64,000 nt of DNA from Parvularculaceae bacterium (lineage in GTDB: Bacteria; Pseudomonadota; Alphaproteobacteria; Caulobacterales; Parvularculaceae), in contig JANQSJ010000010.1 of the NCBI GenBank assembly GCA_028284065.1, positions 186,001 to 250,000 of the forward strand, read 5' to 3'. The notes under the pieces were generated by a model that was not told the origin of the DNA, ran no database searches, and saw only the letters and a program-made list of their open reading frames with translations. Below are positions 26,669 through 36,474 of this stretch, piece by piece. The position numbers and the translations under genes were made by a program. Each line of letters opens with the position of its first letter. Position 1 is the first letter of the stretch.

Positions 26669-27826
26669 ATGTCCGACTGGAGCGGGAAGGCCCGCCGCGT
26701 CGTTTTGACGGCCTGCGCGGCGGTTCTGGCGGCTATCGCGCTTCTCGCGTCCGGCGGTCCGGCGCTCGCCCACAACGCGGCGTTCACGCTCACCTCAGTG
26801 GAGTGGAACGCGCGCGCCGGGTCGCTCGAAGTCATCCACAGGCTGCATGCGGAGCATGCGCTGGAGGCGATTGAAGCCGCGGGCGGCGCGCGGACTGACA
26901 CGCTCGTAGACCTTAAGACGCTCGCGCGCCTCGGGCTTTACGTTGACGGCAGGTTTCAGCTCGCCGATGGCGACGGCGCGGCCCTGCCGCTTGAGTTCGT
27001 CGGCGCCGAGCCGAAGGGCGAGTTCGTCTTCGTCTATCAGGAAATCCCACTGCCGCGCCCGCCGCGAAAGATCTCCGTCGCCTCCGAGCTCATGCGGGAC
27101 CTGCCGGGCGAGCACGTCAATCACGTCAATGTGCGCATCGGCGGCCGCGCCGGCACGCTGATTTTCGGGCGCGACCGAACGTCGAAACTCTTCGATGCGA
27201 CGCCGGCCGTCGTTGGCGGGGCGGCCAGCGGGGGCCCGCCAGATATGACGCCGCCCGCAGCGTCGATGGCTGAAACTATCAGTCGCTACCTCGTCATCGG
27301 CTATCAGCACATCATCCCCATGGGGATTGACCATATTCTGTTCGTCCTCGGACTCGTCTTGTCGACGACGAAACTGCGAGCGCTGATCTGGCAAGTGAGC
27401 GCCTTCACGCTCGCTCACTCGGCGACGCTCGCGCTGGCGACGTTGGGGCTGGTCGATGCGCCGCCGCGCGCCGTCGAGGCGCTGATTGCGCTGTCGATCG
27501 CCTATGTGGGCGTTGAGAACATCATCTTGCGGCGACCCTCACGATCGCGCCTGGCGATCGTATTCGCCTTCGGCCTCTTGCATGGGCTCGGCTTCGCCGG
27601 CGCGCTTTCCGACATTGGGTTGCCGACGGGCCAGCTCGCGCTGTCGCTCGCGGCCTTCAATGTGGGCGTCGAATTCGGCCAATTTACAATCGTCGCGATC
27701 GCCTTCGCGGCGCTCAGGTTGCTATGCGGCGACCCGCGCCATCGCCGCGCCGTCGTATTGGCGGGATCGATCGGGATCGCCGTTGCAGGGGCTTATTGGA
27801 CAATCAGTCGACTATTCGCGCCCTGA
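26669..27826 (+). CDS. HupE/UreJ-family membrane protein with extracytoplasmic N-terminal domain
   Basis: A 385-residue protein. A signal peptide/first helix (AAVLAAIALLASGGPALA) is followed by a beta-rich domain of about 165 residues exported to the periplasm, a PPAASM linker, and then the HupE/UreJ-2 membrane domain of about six helices (IIPMGIDHILFVLGL, FTLAHSATLALA, GLLHGLGFAGAL). Conserved His and Asp residues in the helices (GIDH, LAHS, LLHG) resemble metal-transport relatives; nickel or another metal is possible. It is linked to the M1 peptidase rather than to the hydrogenase operon 23 kb away, so a hydrogenase role is not assumed. Confidence 0.8.
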   Translation: MSDWSGKARRVVLTACAAVLAAIALLASGGPALAHNAAFTLTSVEWNARAGSLEVIHRLHAEHALEAIEAAGGARTDTLVDLKTLARLGLYVDGRFQLADGDGAALPLEFVGAEPKGEFVFVYQEIPLPRPPRKISVASELMRDLPGEHVNHVNVRIGGRAGTLIFGRDRTSKLFDATPAVVGGAASGGPPDMTPPAASMAETISRYLVIGYQHIIPMGIDHILFVLGLVLSTTKLRALIWQVSAFTLAHSATLALATLGLVDAPPRAVEALIALSIAYVGVENIILRRPSRSRLAIVFAFGLLHGLGFAGALSDIGLPTGQLALSLAAFNVGVEFGQFTIVAIAFAALRLLCGDPRHRRAVVLAGSIGIAVAGAYWTISRLFAP

Positions 27827-27840
27827 GGCATGACGTGGCG

Positions 27841-28035
27841 TCAGCCGATCCTGAAAGCGCTGCGCGTGCCTTCCTGGTCGGCGAGCGCGCGGGCGGCCTC
27901 CTTGCCGGCCTCGGTGATCCGGCCCTCGGAATCGAGCCAGCCGCGCCGGGTCGCGTGCTCAACCGGCGCGCCATCCGCCTGGCTGAAGAGCGCAGCCGCG
28001 TAGCGCAATAACTCGGCAAGGGATTCCTGAGACAT
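27841..28035 (-). CDS. small conserved-looking hypothetical protein
   Basis: A 64-residue cytoplasmic protein begins MSQESLAELLRYAAAL and contains a helix-turn pattern WLDSEGRITEAGKEAARAL reminiscent of a short winged-helix-like element. No family is recognised with confidence. The ATG at 28035 has an ACGAGGCAC ribosome binding site, and the gene follows proC by 51 bp on the same strand, which supports real expression. It is convergent with the HupE/UreJ-like gene. Confidence 0.55.
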   Translation of the reverse strand: MSQESLAELLRYAAALFSQADGAPVEHATRRGWLDSEGRITEAGKEAARALADQEGTRSAFRIG

Positions 28036-28086
28036 GTGCCTCGTACGTCGACGGCGCCGCAAATGGATCGTCAGGCGTGTGCATCG

Positions 28087-28905
28087 TCAGGCGTCTGCGT
28101 CGTCGGCGACCTCCTGGGCGAGCGCACGCGCGCGCGCGTAGGCGGCTTTCAGGGCGGCGTCGAAAAGGTTCTCGAGCTGGCCGTCGCGCGTTAACTCTGC
28201 GAGGCCCGCCTCGGTCGTTCCTTTCCTGCTGGTCACGGCGTCACGCATCGCCCCTAGCGGCCGCTCATCCTGCAGCGCCATCGCCACGGCCCCCCGCATC
28301 ACTGCAAGCGCCATTCGTCGCGCATCCGCCGCCTCAAACCCGAGCGCCTCGGCCGCACGGGTATATTCCCTCGCAATCTCGAAAACATAGCCCGGCCCGC
28401 TGCCTGCGATGGCGGTGAAGCGGTCGATCATGTCGTCATCTTTCACCCAGACGACGTCGCCCGCCGCCCGGGCGAGGCGCTCGACGTTGGCGCGCACGCT
28501 TTCGTCGGCATGGGCGTTAGCGCATAGCGCGCTGACGCCTTCGCCGATCTGCGCCGGCAGGTTCGGCATCATGCGCACGATTGCGACGGCCCCGAATATC
28601 GACTGGAGCTGGGCTATGGACGCGCCCGCCGCAATCGACGCGACGGCGCCGTCGGGCGCAAGACGTTGGACATAGTCGCCCGCCACCGAGGCGATCATCT
28701 GCGGCTTTACCGCGAGGACCACCACATCGAACGTCCGATCGCCGAGTTCGTCAGCGCCGCGAAAGAAGCTGACGCCGTCTATCTCCGATGCGGCCGGATC
28801 GACAGCGGCGCAGGCGACGCCGTCAAGGTCCGCCCAGCGACGCAGAAGCGCGCCGCCCATATTCCCGGCGCCGACCGTCAAGACACTCAGTCGCAAATCG
28901 CTCAT
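28087..28905 (-). CDS. proC: pyrroline-5-carboxylate reductase
   Basis: A 272-residue NAD(P)H-dependent enzyme for the last step of proline synthesis. The N-terminal Rossmann motif is GAGNMGGALL, VVLAVKPQM follows, and the P5C reductase signature region lies in the C-terminal helical dimerisation domain (ALQDERPLGAMRDAVTSRKGTTEAGL, here cited in part as VTSRKGTTEAGL). Length and order match the family. The start ATG at 28905 is clear. Confidence 0.95.
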   Translation of the reverse strand: MSDLRLSVLTVGAGNMGGALLRRWADLDGVACAAVDPAASEIDGVSFFRGADELGDRTFDVVVLAVKPQMIASVAGDYVQRLAPDGAVASIAAGASIAQLQSIFGAVAIVRMMPNLPAQIGEGVSALCANAHADESVRANVERLARAAGDVVWVKDDDMIDRFTAIAGSGPGYVFEIAREYTRAAEALGFEAADARRMALAVMRGAVAMALQDERPLGAMRDAVTSRKGTTEAGLAELTRDGQLENLFDAALKAAYARARALAQEVADDADA

Positions 28906-28955
28906 GCGGAAGGCCTAGCGAAGTCAATTGGCGAGCGCCAGCGATCCTCGGATGT

Positions 28956-30080
28956 TCACTCGGCGACGTAGAGCCCGGTTCGCAGGATGCGCATGGCGCG
29001 AAACGCGTCCGCTCCGTCGGCGCCCGCGCCGGCCGTGAAAAGGACATCTCCCTGGTCGGCGTAATCGCCCCACTGCGCGGAGAAGACGCGATTGCCGCCG
29101 TCATGCCAGTACACGCGGCCGATCCCCTCAAAGTCCTGCACAACGAGCCCGTAGCCGTAAAAGCTCGTTCCGGCCTCGTCCTCCTTGATATGCGGCGTCT
29201 GCACAATGGCGAGCATCTCCGGCGAAACGATCTTCCCCGACGCAACCGCCTGCCGGAACGCGATCATCTCGGGGACCGTCGAGACAAGGCCGCCATTGCC
29301 GATGAGGTTCCAATAAGGTTCATGTCCGCCCCAGCTCGCCTCCAGAATGGTCTTCCCTTCGGCGGTCTTCAGCGACCGCGCATCGTCATAGACGGACATA
29401 TATCCGGTGTTCGAGAGGCCTAGCCCCGCGATAACGTCCTCGCGCAGGAAAGCTTCATAGGGCTTGCCGGAACGTTTTTCGATGATCGCCGCGACGACGC
29501 CATAGCCGACGTTCGAATAGCGATATTTCTCTCCGGGTGCGTATTTGAGCTCGGAGCCGAAGACGCGGGCGAGAAACTCTTCCCGCCCCAGCTTTTCCGC
29601 GTCATTCCCGACGGAGTTGATGAGCCCGGAGGAATGGGTCAGCAGGTGGTGCAGCGTTATGCCTGCCTTATCGCCGGGAACGTCATCGAAAATCTCGTCA
29701 AGGCGATCGTCGAACGCGGCCTTACCCTGCTCGACGAGCTTGGCCGCCATGACGCCGGTCACCGTCTTGGTGATCGAGTTGATGTCAATCTGCGTGTCCG
29801 CCGCAGGGATCCTGTCCGCCGCGGCTGCGCCGAACTCCATGAGCCGCACGTCGCCGCCTTGATGCGAATAGGCCGCGATGACCGACAAGTTCCTATCACG
29901 GATTTCTTCCGCAGCGCGGTACGCCCTTTCGCCGGACGACGCTTCAACCTTCTGCGCGGACGCGACCGGGTCAGCCGCGCCGCCCGATGGCGCGCAGGCG
30001 CTCGCAAAGAACAGAAAGGCGGCGGCCGAACATGCGGCGGACGCGCCCTGAAATCGGCCTCGGTCTTTTTCAGGAAACAT
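28956..30080 (-). CDS. serine hydrolase of the beta-lactamase/class C PBP family, probable lipoprotein
   Basis: A protein of about 374 residues. The N-terminus has a positively charged stretch, a hydrophobic core (SAAAFLFFASAC) and a Cys that fits a lipobox, so it is probably membrane-anchored in the envelope. The catalytic tetrad SxxK is SITK in DINSITKTVTG, and the second motif is YSN in YRYSNVGYG. The family includes beta-lactamase-like esterases and DD-peptidases; the substrate is unknown. ATG 30080 was chosen because a GCGAGGATGAGG Shine-Dalgarno lies just upstream; in-frame starts at 30086 and 30113 exist. Confidence 0.85.
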   Translation of the reverse strand: MFPEKDRGRFQGASAACSAAAFLFFASACAPSGGAADPVASAQKVEASSGERAYRAAEEIRDRNLSVIAAYSHQGGDVRLMEFGAAAADRIPAADTQIDINSITKTVTGVMAAKLVEQGKAAFDDRLDEIFDDVPGDKAGITLHHLLTHSSGLINSVGNDAEKLGREEFLARVFGSELKYAPGEKYRYSNVGYGVVAAIIEKRSGKPYEAFLREDVIAGLGLSNTGYMSVYDDARSLKTAEGKTILEASWGGHEPYWNLIGNGGLVSTVPEMIAFRQAVASGKIVSPEMLAIVQTPHIKEDEAGTSFYGYGLVVQDFEGIGRVYWHDGGNRVFSAQWGDYADQGDVLFTAGAGADGADAFRAMRILRTGLYVAE

Positions 30081-30122
30081 CCTCATCCTCGCTACATGTA
30101 ACCTACTGCGCATCGACTGGCG

Positions 30123-31502
30123 TCATTTTTTATCGGCATAAGGATTTTTGGGCCGCTCAAGCAGCAGCCGCACCGGCACCGCCGGCAGGTCGAACGCCTC
30201 GCGCAGTGAATTGACAAGATACCGCCGATAGCTCTCCGGCACGTCGTCCGCCCGCGTGCATTTGGCGACGAAGGTCGGCGGCCGCGTCTTCACCTGGGCG
30301 ATGTAGCGCAGCTTAATACGTTGGCCGGCGACGGCGGGCGGCGGGTGGCGCGACGTCGCGTCAGCGAGCCACTGGTTAAGGTCCGGCGTCTTGATGCGCG
30401 CGTTCCAGTCCACATAGACCTTCACGACCGCCGGCATCAGCTTCTCCACCGAGCGACCGGTGAGCCCGGACAGAAAGACAAGCGGCGCGCCCGGCGCCTG
30501 CGGCAAGAGGCGCGCCGCCATCTCCTTCAGGCGCGGCGCCTCGGCGTTCTTGTCCTCGACGAGGTCCCACTTGTTCACGCCGATGACGAGCGCCCGGCCC
30601 TCGCGCATGGCGAGATCGGCGATTTGAAGGTCCTGCTTCTCAAAGGGCTTGTCTGCATCGATCAGCAATACGACCACTTCAGCGAACTTCACCGCGCGCA
30701 ATGCATCGCCGACGGACATTTTCTCAAGCTTTGACTGGACGCGCGATTTCTTCCGCATGCCAGCGGTGTCGAAGAGTTTCACCGGCCAGTCGCGGTCTGG
30801 CCCTTCCCAGCGCCATTCAACCGAGATCGCGTCGCGCGTGATGCCGGCTTCGGGTCCCGTCAATACGCGATCCTCGCCGAGGAGGCGATTGATGAGCGTC
30901 GACTTGCCGGCGTTCGGCCGCCCGACGATGGCGACGCGCAAGGGTTTCCTCGGATCGTCCCAGGCGATCTCCTCTTCCGCCTCAGCATCCTCCGAATACG
31001 CCGCAAGAACCGGCTCCAGCGCGACAAAGAGCTCGGCAAGGCCTTGTCCGTGTTCGGCGGAGAAGGCGATCGGCTCGCCAAGCCCGAGCTCATAGGCCTC
31101 CATGAGCCCGTCATCCGCCGCCGAACTTTCCGCCTTGTTGGCGAGCAGGATCACCGGCTTGCCGCTCGCGCGGATAAGCTCGCCGAAGGCCCGGTCGAGG
31201 CCGGTGAGGCCGGCGCGCGCGTCGATGACGAAGACGCAGGCCGCCGCCTCGGCGATCGCCTGCTCCGTCTGGGCGCGCATGCGGCCCTCAAGCGCCTCCG
31301 CAGGCGCCTCCTCAAGCCCTGGCGTGTCCACTGCGACGAACTTCAGATCGCCGAGCGCGGCGTCGGCCTCGCGCCGGTCCCGCGTGACGCCCGGCGTGTC
31401 GTCGACGATGGCGATGCGCCGCCCGACGAGACGGTTAAAGAGCGTCGACTTGCCGACATTGGGACGGCCGACAATCGCGATTTTCGCCAGCGTCTCGGCC
31501 AT
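30123..31502 (-). CDS. der: ribosome biogenesis GTPase Der (EngA)
   Basis: A 459-residue protein with two tandem G domains: [12 protein letters not shown] near the N-terminus and [12 protein letters not shown] near residue 195, each followed by DTPG/DTAG and NKxE or NKWD motifs. A C-terminal KH-like domain ends the protein. Der assists 50S subunit maturation and is essential in most bacteria. It lies downstream of bamB on the same strand, 79 bp away, the same TPR protein-bamB-der order known from Escherichia coli. Confidence 0.97.
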   Translation of the reverse strand: MAETLAKIAIVGRPNVGKSTLFNRLVGRRIAIVDDTPGVTRDRREADAALGDLKFVAVDTPGLEEAPAEALEGRMRAQTEQAIAEAAACVFVIDARAGLTGLDRAFGELIRASGKPVILLANKAESSAADDGLMEAYELGLGEPIAFSAEHGQGLAELFVALEPVLAAYSEDAEAEEEIAWDDPRKPLRVAIVGRPNAGKSTLINRLLGEDRVLTGPEAGITRDAISVEWRWEGPDRDWPVKLFDTAGMRKKSRVQSKLEKMSVGDALRAVKFAEVVVLLIDADKPFEKQDLQIADLAMREGRALVIGVNKWDLVEDKNAEAPRLKEMAARLLPQAPGAPLVFLSGLTGRSVEKLMPAVVKVYVDWNARIKTPDLNQWLADATSRHPPPAVAGQRIKLRYIAQVKTRPPTFVAKCTRADDVPESYRRYLVNSLREAFDLPAVPVRLLLERPKNPYADKK

Positions 31503-31581
31503 CAGATTTGGTCAATTCCACTCTTGGGATGGGCGCCGAGGCGCGAGCGCACCGCTGCGCCGCTTCGCAGGGCGAGCGCGC

Positions 31582-33033
31582 CTACTCAAACGCGATCAGC
31601 TTGCCCTTTTCGCTCAGGACAAAGATTTTCTCTTCGGCGACGATCGGCGGCACGATCGACCCGCCGTCGAAATCCTCAGTCTCAACGACCTCGCCGTCAC
31701 TCGCGGAGACCTTCGCAATGTCGCCTTCGGTCGACACCAGGACGAGATGATCGCCCGCCAGCACTGGGCCTGCCCAGGAAATCCGGCCCTTCTTCTTCTT
31801 TTCATTCGTATAGCGCTGAAGCTGGGAGATCCAGATAATCGCGCCGTCGGACCGCGACAGGCAAACAAGCTCGCTGTCCACCGAGACAACAAAGAGATAA
31901 TCGCCCGCGACCCAGGGCATCTGCAGGCCAGCGATCGGCGATTCCCAAATACGCCCGCCCGTGCGGATATCGATCGCGGTCAGCCGGCCGGCGTGGCTGA
32001 CAACGTAGACCAAGCCGCGGTCGATCACCGGGCTGCCAGCGATGTCGTTCAAGGTGGCGAGCGCGGTGAGATTGGCGCTGCGCGACAGCGTGTCGTTCCA
32101 GACGGGTCGGCCGGAGTTCGACAGGAAGGCGACAATCTCGCCGGACGAGAACGGCGCCACAACAAGGTCGCCCGCCGCGGCGGGGCTGGCGGAGGAAAGA
32201 ATGCGCGCATTCTCCTCGAATGACTGATAGCCCCATTGCCGTTCGCCCGTCGCCTCGTCGAGCGCGACAAGCTCGTTGGTGATGGTGACGTAGAAAACCG
32301 ACCCGCGATGCGCCGTTGGCGGCGTGCGGACCGGCGCGCTCGCCTTGTACCGCCAGACCTCCTCGCCGGTCTCCGCGTCGAGCGCCGCGACGAAGCCAAA
32401 TCCGGAGGTAACGAACACCCGGCCCTCATCGTACGCGACGCCGCCGCCAAACCCTATCTGGGAGGCTTTCGGCCGCGACAAGATATCCCGTATACGGAAT
32501 TTCTCCTTTATTTCAGGAGCGAGTTCGGTCTCCCAGATCAGATCGCCCGTCTCGATATCGAGGGCGGAGATGTGCGCTTCGGCGTCGGTCACATAAATCC
32601 GACCGTCTGCGGCGACCGGCGGCGCGGTCAGGCGGGCGCGCCGTTGCGACGCTTTGCCGATGCCGGTGTCCCACGCTTTATCAAGTTCAAGCGGCGCGCT
32701 CAGATGGTGAAGCGTATGGTCCGCCTCGCCCCCCGGCTGCGGCCAAGAGACATTGCGGTATGATGGCGGCACGTCCACCGACAGGCCGGCGTAACGCGGA
32801 TCGGTCTGCAACGTCTCCTCAAAGGCCAGGATGGAAAGCCGGTCCTCATCCTTCTTCGCCTCTTCGGCTTCCTCCTCGTCGACTTCCTCCTCGTCGTCGC
32901 CGTCGCCGCCGAAAATACCGCCGATCGCGCCGATGGGCCCCGACGAGCATGCGGCGAGCGCGAGCCAGGCAAGCGAAATAAGGGCGATCCTGAAGAGCCG
33001 CCACAATGTGTCATTTAGTGATGCAAATCGCAT
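31582..33033 (-). CDS. bamB: outer membrane assembly lipoprotein BamB
   Basis: A 483-residue lipoprotein. The signal peptide (LFRIALISLAWLALAAC) ends in a lipobox Cys. A long acidic linker (DGDDEEEVDEEEAEE) follows, then an eight-bladed PQQ-like beta propeller with repeats such as GRIYVTDAEAHISALDIETGDLIWE. BamB supports beta-barrel insertion by BamA. The acidic linker is longer than in enterobacterial BamB. The ATG at 33033 was preferred; the same frame continues upstream through arginine-rich translation of the antisense of the neighbouring gene's repeats and is not coding. Confidence 0.92.
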   Translation of the reverse strand: MRFASLNDTLWRLFRIALISLAWLALAACSSGPIGAIGGIFGGDGDDEEEVDEEEAEEAKKDEDRLSILAFEETLQTDPRYAGLSVDVPPSYRNVSWPQPGGEADHTLHHLSAPLELDKAWDTGIGKASQRRARLTAPPVAADGRIYVTDAEAHISALDIETGDLIWETELAPEIKEKFRIRDILSRPKASQIGFGGGVAYDEGRVFVTSGFGFVAALDAETGEEVWRYKASAPVRTPPTAHRGSVFYVTITNELVALDEATGERQWGYQSFEENARILSSASPAAAGDLVVAPFSSGEIVAFLSNSGRPVWNDTLSRSANLTALATLNDIAGSPVIDRGLVYVVSHAGRLTAIDIRTGGRIWESPIAGLQMPWVAGDYLFVVSVDSELVCLSRSDGAIIWISQLQRYTNEKKKKGRISWAGPVLAGDHLVLVSTEGDIAKVSASDGEVVETEDFDGGSIVPPIVAEEKIFVLSEKGKLIAFE

Positions 33034-33049
33034 GGGCGCGAAGATCCTC

Positions 33050-34051
33050 TTACGGGTGGTTGCCGCCCCCGCCCGTTTCGTCGTCATCCGTCCCCTCGGC
33101 CTCCTGCGCCGCCACCGGCTCATCCTGCGCCAGTCCGTCCTGCGCCAGTCCGTCCTGCGCCAGTCCGTCCTGCGCCTCATCCAGCGCTTCGCCGTCAGGC
33201 TCAGTCGCTTCAAGATCCGCTTGGGACCCATCGGCGGCGTCGGACCCGTCGTCTGCAGGCGAGGCCTCCGCGCCGGCGGCTAGCGCCGCAGCCGCGGCGC
33301 TTGCCGCTGACTCGCCAAATGCGTCCGTAAGGTCGTCGCCGATGGACCGCACGATGTCAGCGGCGGTCTGCGGCTTCGGCCATTCGAGCCCGTCGCCCGC
33401 AGTGGCGGCCTTCGCCAGCGCCGCGAACTCACGCGCGCGCGTCCGGACGCCTTCCGGGGCGGCGAGGTCTGCGGCAGCGTCGTCGAATGTCGCAGCGGCT
33501 GTCGCGTAATCACCCGCCTTTAACGCCGCAAAAGCGAGCGCCTCACGCGCGAAGAAGCCGAACTGGGATGCGTCCGTCTCAAGATCGCCCACAGCGTCGA
33601 TGACCGCGTCGCGGCCGGCGTCGAGCGCAAGGTGCGCCGCCCTGATGCGAGCGAGCTGACGCAGTCGCTTCGGCGCGGCGTCACCTTCATAGATCGAACG
33701 ATAGACCTCGCGGGCCTCTTCAGCGTCTCCGTCGGCGGCAAGACCGCCGGCGATCCTGAATCGAGCGACGATAGAGTAACCTGCTGGCGACGCCTCTTCG
33801 AACTGTTTCAGGCGCTGAAACCGTTCCTCAAGCACGGCGTCCTCGTCGGAGAGAATCCCGTAAAATTGCTCGGCAGCCGCGCCAGCCGCCGCGCCCTTGC
33901 GCGCGTCCACAACCTGAAAGCCGGCGACGCCCGCCACAATCGCAGCGGCCGCGCCGAGAATATATGGCCCGCGCTTTTGCACGGATCGCCAGAAATCGTC
34001 TTCCGCCAGACCCTCATCGACTTCACGGATGAGGCCGTCTTCGTTCGCCAC
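33050..34051 (-). CDS. YfgM-like membrane-anchored tetratricopeptide protein
   Basis: A 333-residue protein. The cytoplasmic head (about 28 residues) ends in a single transmembrane helix (YILGAAAAIVAGVAGFQVV), followed by a periplasmic TPR domain up to about residue 235 and then an Ala- and acid-rich tail with tandem LAQDG repeats. The layout resembles YfgM/DUF2133, an ancillary SecYEG/chaperone-linked protein. It sits immediately upstream of bamB (16 bp). The start is GTG with a GAGGACC ribosome binding site. Confidence 0.85.
   Translation of the reverse strand: MANEDGLIREVDEGLAEDDFWRSVQKRGPYILGAAAAIVAGVAGFQVVDARKGAAAGAAAEQFYGILSDEDAVLEERFQRLKQFEEASPAGYSIVARFRIAGGLAADGDAEEAREVYRSIYEGDAAPKRLRQLARIRAAHLALDAGRDAVIDAVGDLETDASQFGFFAREALAFAALKAGDYATAAATFDDAAADLAAPEGVRTRAREFAALAKAATAGDGLEWPKPQTAADIVRSIGDDLTDAFGESAASAAAAALAAGAEASPADDGSDAADGSQADLEATEPDGEALDEAQDGLAQDGLAQDGLAQDEPVAAQEAEGTDDDETGGGGNHP
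33123..33176. repeat. 15-bp tandem repeat inside the YfgM-like gene
   Basis: Three perfect copies of tcctgcgccagtccg (33123-33137, 33138-33152, 33153-33167) and a partial fourth (to 33176). The unit is a multiple of three, so copy-number change would add or remove the pentapeptide LAQDG without a frameshift in the C-terminal tail. Confidence 0.95.
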
Positions 34052-34229
34052 GCCTATAGGTCCTCGTGCTTTGCGCCCTGACGGCGCCCTCCTGGCTGCG
34101 CGCCGCCCTTAAAGCGCCGCGTAATAGTGGAATGTCAGTCCCGGGAAAGGCGGGTGGTAACGGCCTTTCCCATATCGCGCAATCTGCGCGAGGACGGGGA
34201 CTTGATGGACATCAGCGGCCGCCGCGCGG

Positions 34230-35114
34230 TTAGCCGGCGGACTTCGACGCTCCGAGCCGATAGAGCTGAGCAGGCTCAGGGAATCGCCGGGCGCGCACAT
34301 CCGATGCGTAAGCCTTCACCGCCTCATCAATTTTATCACGTAAATCCGCGTAGCGTTTAACAAATTTCGGCGTCCATTCGAACATGCCGAGCATGTCTTC
34401 GGTGACAAGGATCTGTCCGTCGCAATCAGGCGACGCGCCGATTCCAATGGTCGGCGCGGCGACCGTTTCGGTAAGCTCGCGGGCGAGATCCTCCGCGACG
34501 CCTTCGACGACAATCGCGAACGCGCCGGCGACGTCGGTGGCGGTCGCCTCGCCGATGATCGACAGCCGCTCGCCCTCGGTGCGGCCCTTGGCCTTGAAGC
34601 CGCTTACGTGAACCGCCTGGGGCCTGAGGCCCACATGGCCCATTACGGGTACGCCTCGGTCAACGAGGAACCGCACCGTCTCCGCAGCATGTACGCCGCT
34701 TTCGAGCTTTACCGCTTGGGCGCCCGTTTCGCCCAGGATGCGAGAAGCAGTCTCGAATGCCTGAGCCGGGCTCGCCTCGTAAGAACCGAAGGGAAGATCC
34801 ACAACGACGAGCGCCGACGTGGCGGCGCGCATCACCGCCCGGCCGTGAAGGATCATCATCTCAATGGTGACGCCCACCGTCGACGGAAGCCCGTGCACAA
34901 CCATGCCGACAGAGTCGCCGACCAATATCACGTCGCAATGGGGGTCGAGGATAGCGGCGGTCGGCGCGTCATAGGCGGTGAGGCACACGATGGGCTCGCG
35001 GCCCTTGCGGCCCGCGATCTCAGTCGCCGTCACGCGTCCCTTGCGCTGCTTCGACGGCGCGGCCGGGCCGCCAGCGTCATTAAGCTTGGCGACGGTCTGG
35101 TCTTGCCGAGACAT
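34230..35114 (-). CDS. panB: 3-methyl-2-oxobutanoate hydroxymethyltransferase
   Basis: A 294-residue TIM-barrel enzyme that adds a hydroxymethyl group from 5,10-methylene-THF to ketoisovalerate, the first step of pantothenate synthesis. Recognisable segments are [21 protein letters not shown] with the Mg ligand Asp, [19 protein letters not shown] and the C-terminal [15 protein letters not shown]. Its N-terminal extension of about 20 residues before [11 protein letters not shown] is variable. Pantothenate is also the precursor of the phosphopantetheine arm used by the PKS/NRPS locus, but the two are 10 kb apart. panC is not in the window. Confidence 0.96.
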   Translation of the reverse strand: MSRQDQTVAKLNDAGGPAAPSKQRKGRVTATEIAGRKGREPIVCLTAYDAPTAAILDPHCDVILVGDSVGMVVHGLPSTVGVTIEMMILHGRAVMRAATSALVVVDLPFGSYEASPAQAFETASRILGETGAQAVKLESGVHAAETVRFLVDRGVPVMGHVGLRPQAVHVSGFKAKGRTEGERLSIIGEATATDVAGAFAIVVEGVAEDLARELTETVAAPTIGIGASPDCDGQILVTEDMLGMFEWTPKFVKRYADLRDKIDEAVKAYASDVRARRFPEPAQLYRLGASKSAG

Positions 35115-35192
35115 TGGCGATCACCTCCAGCGGCGCTTTTCTCGAACGGCTCATATAGCGATCCAGGCCGCGCGAGGCCAGCCGAGGCGGGG

Positions 35193-35750
35193 TCAGCGCA
35201 GCGGCACGCCTGCGATATATGGGTGAAGGACAAAGTAAACGCTTGCCCAGGCGGCGGCCCCCGCTACGACCGCGAGCGCATCGTTCACAGCCGGTCCCGC
35301 CGCAGGCGTCGGCTCGCCACGTCGCTTTACCGCAATCCGGTCGACGACGGCGAACGCCAGAAACGCTCCGAAGACGACGAGGGAGCGAATCTCGCCGTTC
35401 ACCAGAAGGTGCGCAAGCGCCCAGAATTTGAGGCCGGCAAGCATCGGATGCTTCAGCGCCGCCTTAATCCGTCCTGCCGGCAGGTAGGCCGACGCAAGCG
35501 CAATAAAGCCGAGCAGCGTGAACAGGTACGCCACATGGCGCATCCAATATGGCGGGTAATACAGCGACGTCGCCGGCGCGGCGGCCCAACCCATGTAAAT
35601 CAGAACGAGCCCCGCAAGCGAGACCAGCGCGTATATCCCCTTGTATCCCGCCTCGCCGAACCGCTCGATCAGTTGCGTGCGCAGGGGCCTTGCGACCGCC
35701 ATTGTTCCATGCGCGCCAAAAAAAAGAAAAATACCGGGGAAAAAGGTCAT
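35193..35750 (-). CDS. NnrU-family membrane protein
   Basis: A polytopic protein of about 185 residues with five or six hydrophobic segments. It starts FFPGIFLFFGAHGTMAV and contains the family landmark GWAAAPATSLYYPPYWMRHVAYLF and HPMLAGLKFWALAHLLVNG segments (cited as separate pieces of the same region), typical of NnrU. NnrU was first noted in denitrification loci, but many members occur outside them, as here. The ATG at 35750 has a GAGGACGGC ribosome binding site. It lies between apt and panB on the same strand. Confidence 0.88.
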   Translation of the reverse strand: MTFFPGIFLFFGAHGTMAVARPLRTQLIERFGEAGYKGIYALVSLAGLVLIYMGWAAAPATSLYYPPYWMRHVAYLFTLLGFIALASAYLPAGRIKAALKHPMLAGLKFWALAHLLVNGEIRSLVVFGAFLAFAVVDRIAVKRRGEPTPAAGPAVNDALAVVAGAAAWASVYFVLHPYIAGVPLR

Positions 35751-35778
35751 TCGCGCCGCCGTCCTCAAATCTATCGCG

Positions 35779-36306
35779 TCAAGCGCCCTTAAAACTCATT
35801 AGCGAGGCAACCGAGTGCCCGAGCCCGCGAAGCTTCTCCGCGCCGCCAAGGTCCGGCAGATCAATCACGAACGAGCAAAGCGCAATGTCGCCGCCAATCT
35901 TCTCGATGAGCTTCACGCCGGCGATCGCCGTCCCGCCAGTGGCGATCAGGTCGTCGACAAGGAGAACGCGCTCACCCGCCTCAATCGCATCTTCATGAAG
36001 TTCGATCTCGTCCTCGCCATACTCAAGGGCATAGCGCTGCCCGACCGTCCTGTGCGGCAGCTTGCCTTTCTTCCGCATGGGGACGAAACCGATGGAAAGC
36101 TGATGCGCAACGGCGCCGCCGAGAATGAACCCACGCGCCTCGATGCCGACGACCTTGTCGATCTTATCTCCGGCGAGCGGCTGCACCATTTCATCGACGA
36201 CGCGGCGAAACGCGCGCGCGTCCGCCAAGAGCGTCGTTATGTCCCGGAACATGATGCCCGGCTTCGGATAGTCGGGAATGGTGCGGACGGTGCTTTTGAG
36301 GTCCAT
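35779..36306 (-). CDS. apt: adenine phosphoribosyltransferase
   Basis: A 175-residue purine-salvage enzyme making AMP from adenine and PRPP. The PRPP-binding motif [13 protein letters not shown] is present, together with the N-terminal hood [15 protein letters not shown] and [11 protein letters not shown], all in family order. The ATG at 36306 gives the normal family length; the same frame extends to 36363 with unrelated sequence. It is divergent from the M13-like peptidase gene, with 168 bp between starts. Confidence 0.96.
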   Translation of the reverse strand: MDLKSTVRTIPDYPKPGIMFRDITTLLADARAFRRVVDEMVQPLAGDKIDKVVGIEARGFILGGAVAHQLSIGFVPMRKKGKLPHRTVGQRYALEYGEDEIELHEDAIEAGERVLLVDDLIATGGTAIAGVKLIEKIGGDIALCSFVIDLPDLGGAEKLRGLGHSVASLMSFKGA

Positions 36307-36474
36307 GAAGACTTTTTGTTTGCTGCGCCGCGCAAGAATGGCCGAAACGCGCTGCGGCGACAAGCGGACGTTGGCTGGGTGGCTCGTTCCCCTGCCGGGC
36401 GGGATGCTGGCGCGACGGCAAGAATGTCGCTACGCCGCGACCCTGTCGCAGCAAACGGGGAATTGCCCAGAAGG

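Noticed and set aside
33034..33231. Upstream extension of bamB with RRTDW repeats
   Set aside because: This is the out-of-frame reading of the LAQDG repeat region of the YfgM-like gene; the lipoprotein signal starts at 33033.
35815..36474. Upstream in-frame extension of the M13-like gene
   Set aside because: It runs antisense through apt, has no family similarity, and the ATG at 36475 opens on a lipoprotein signal.
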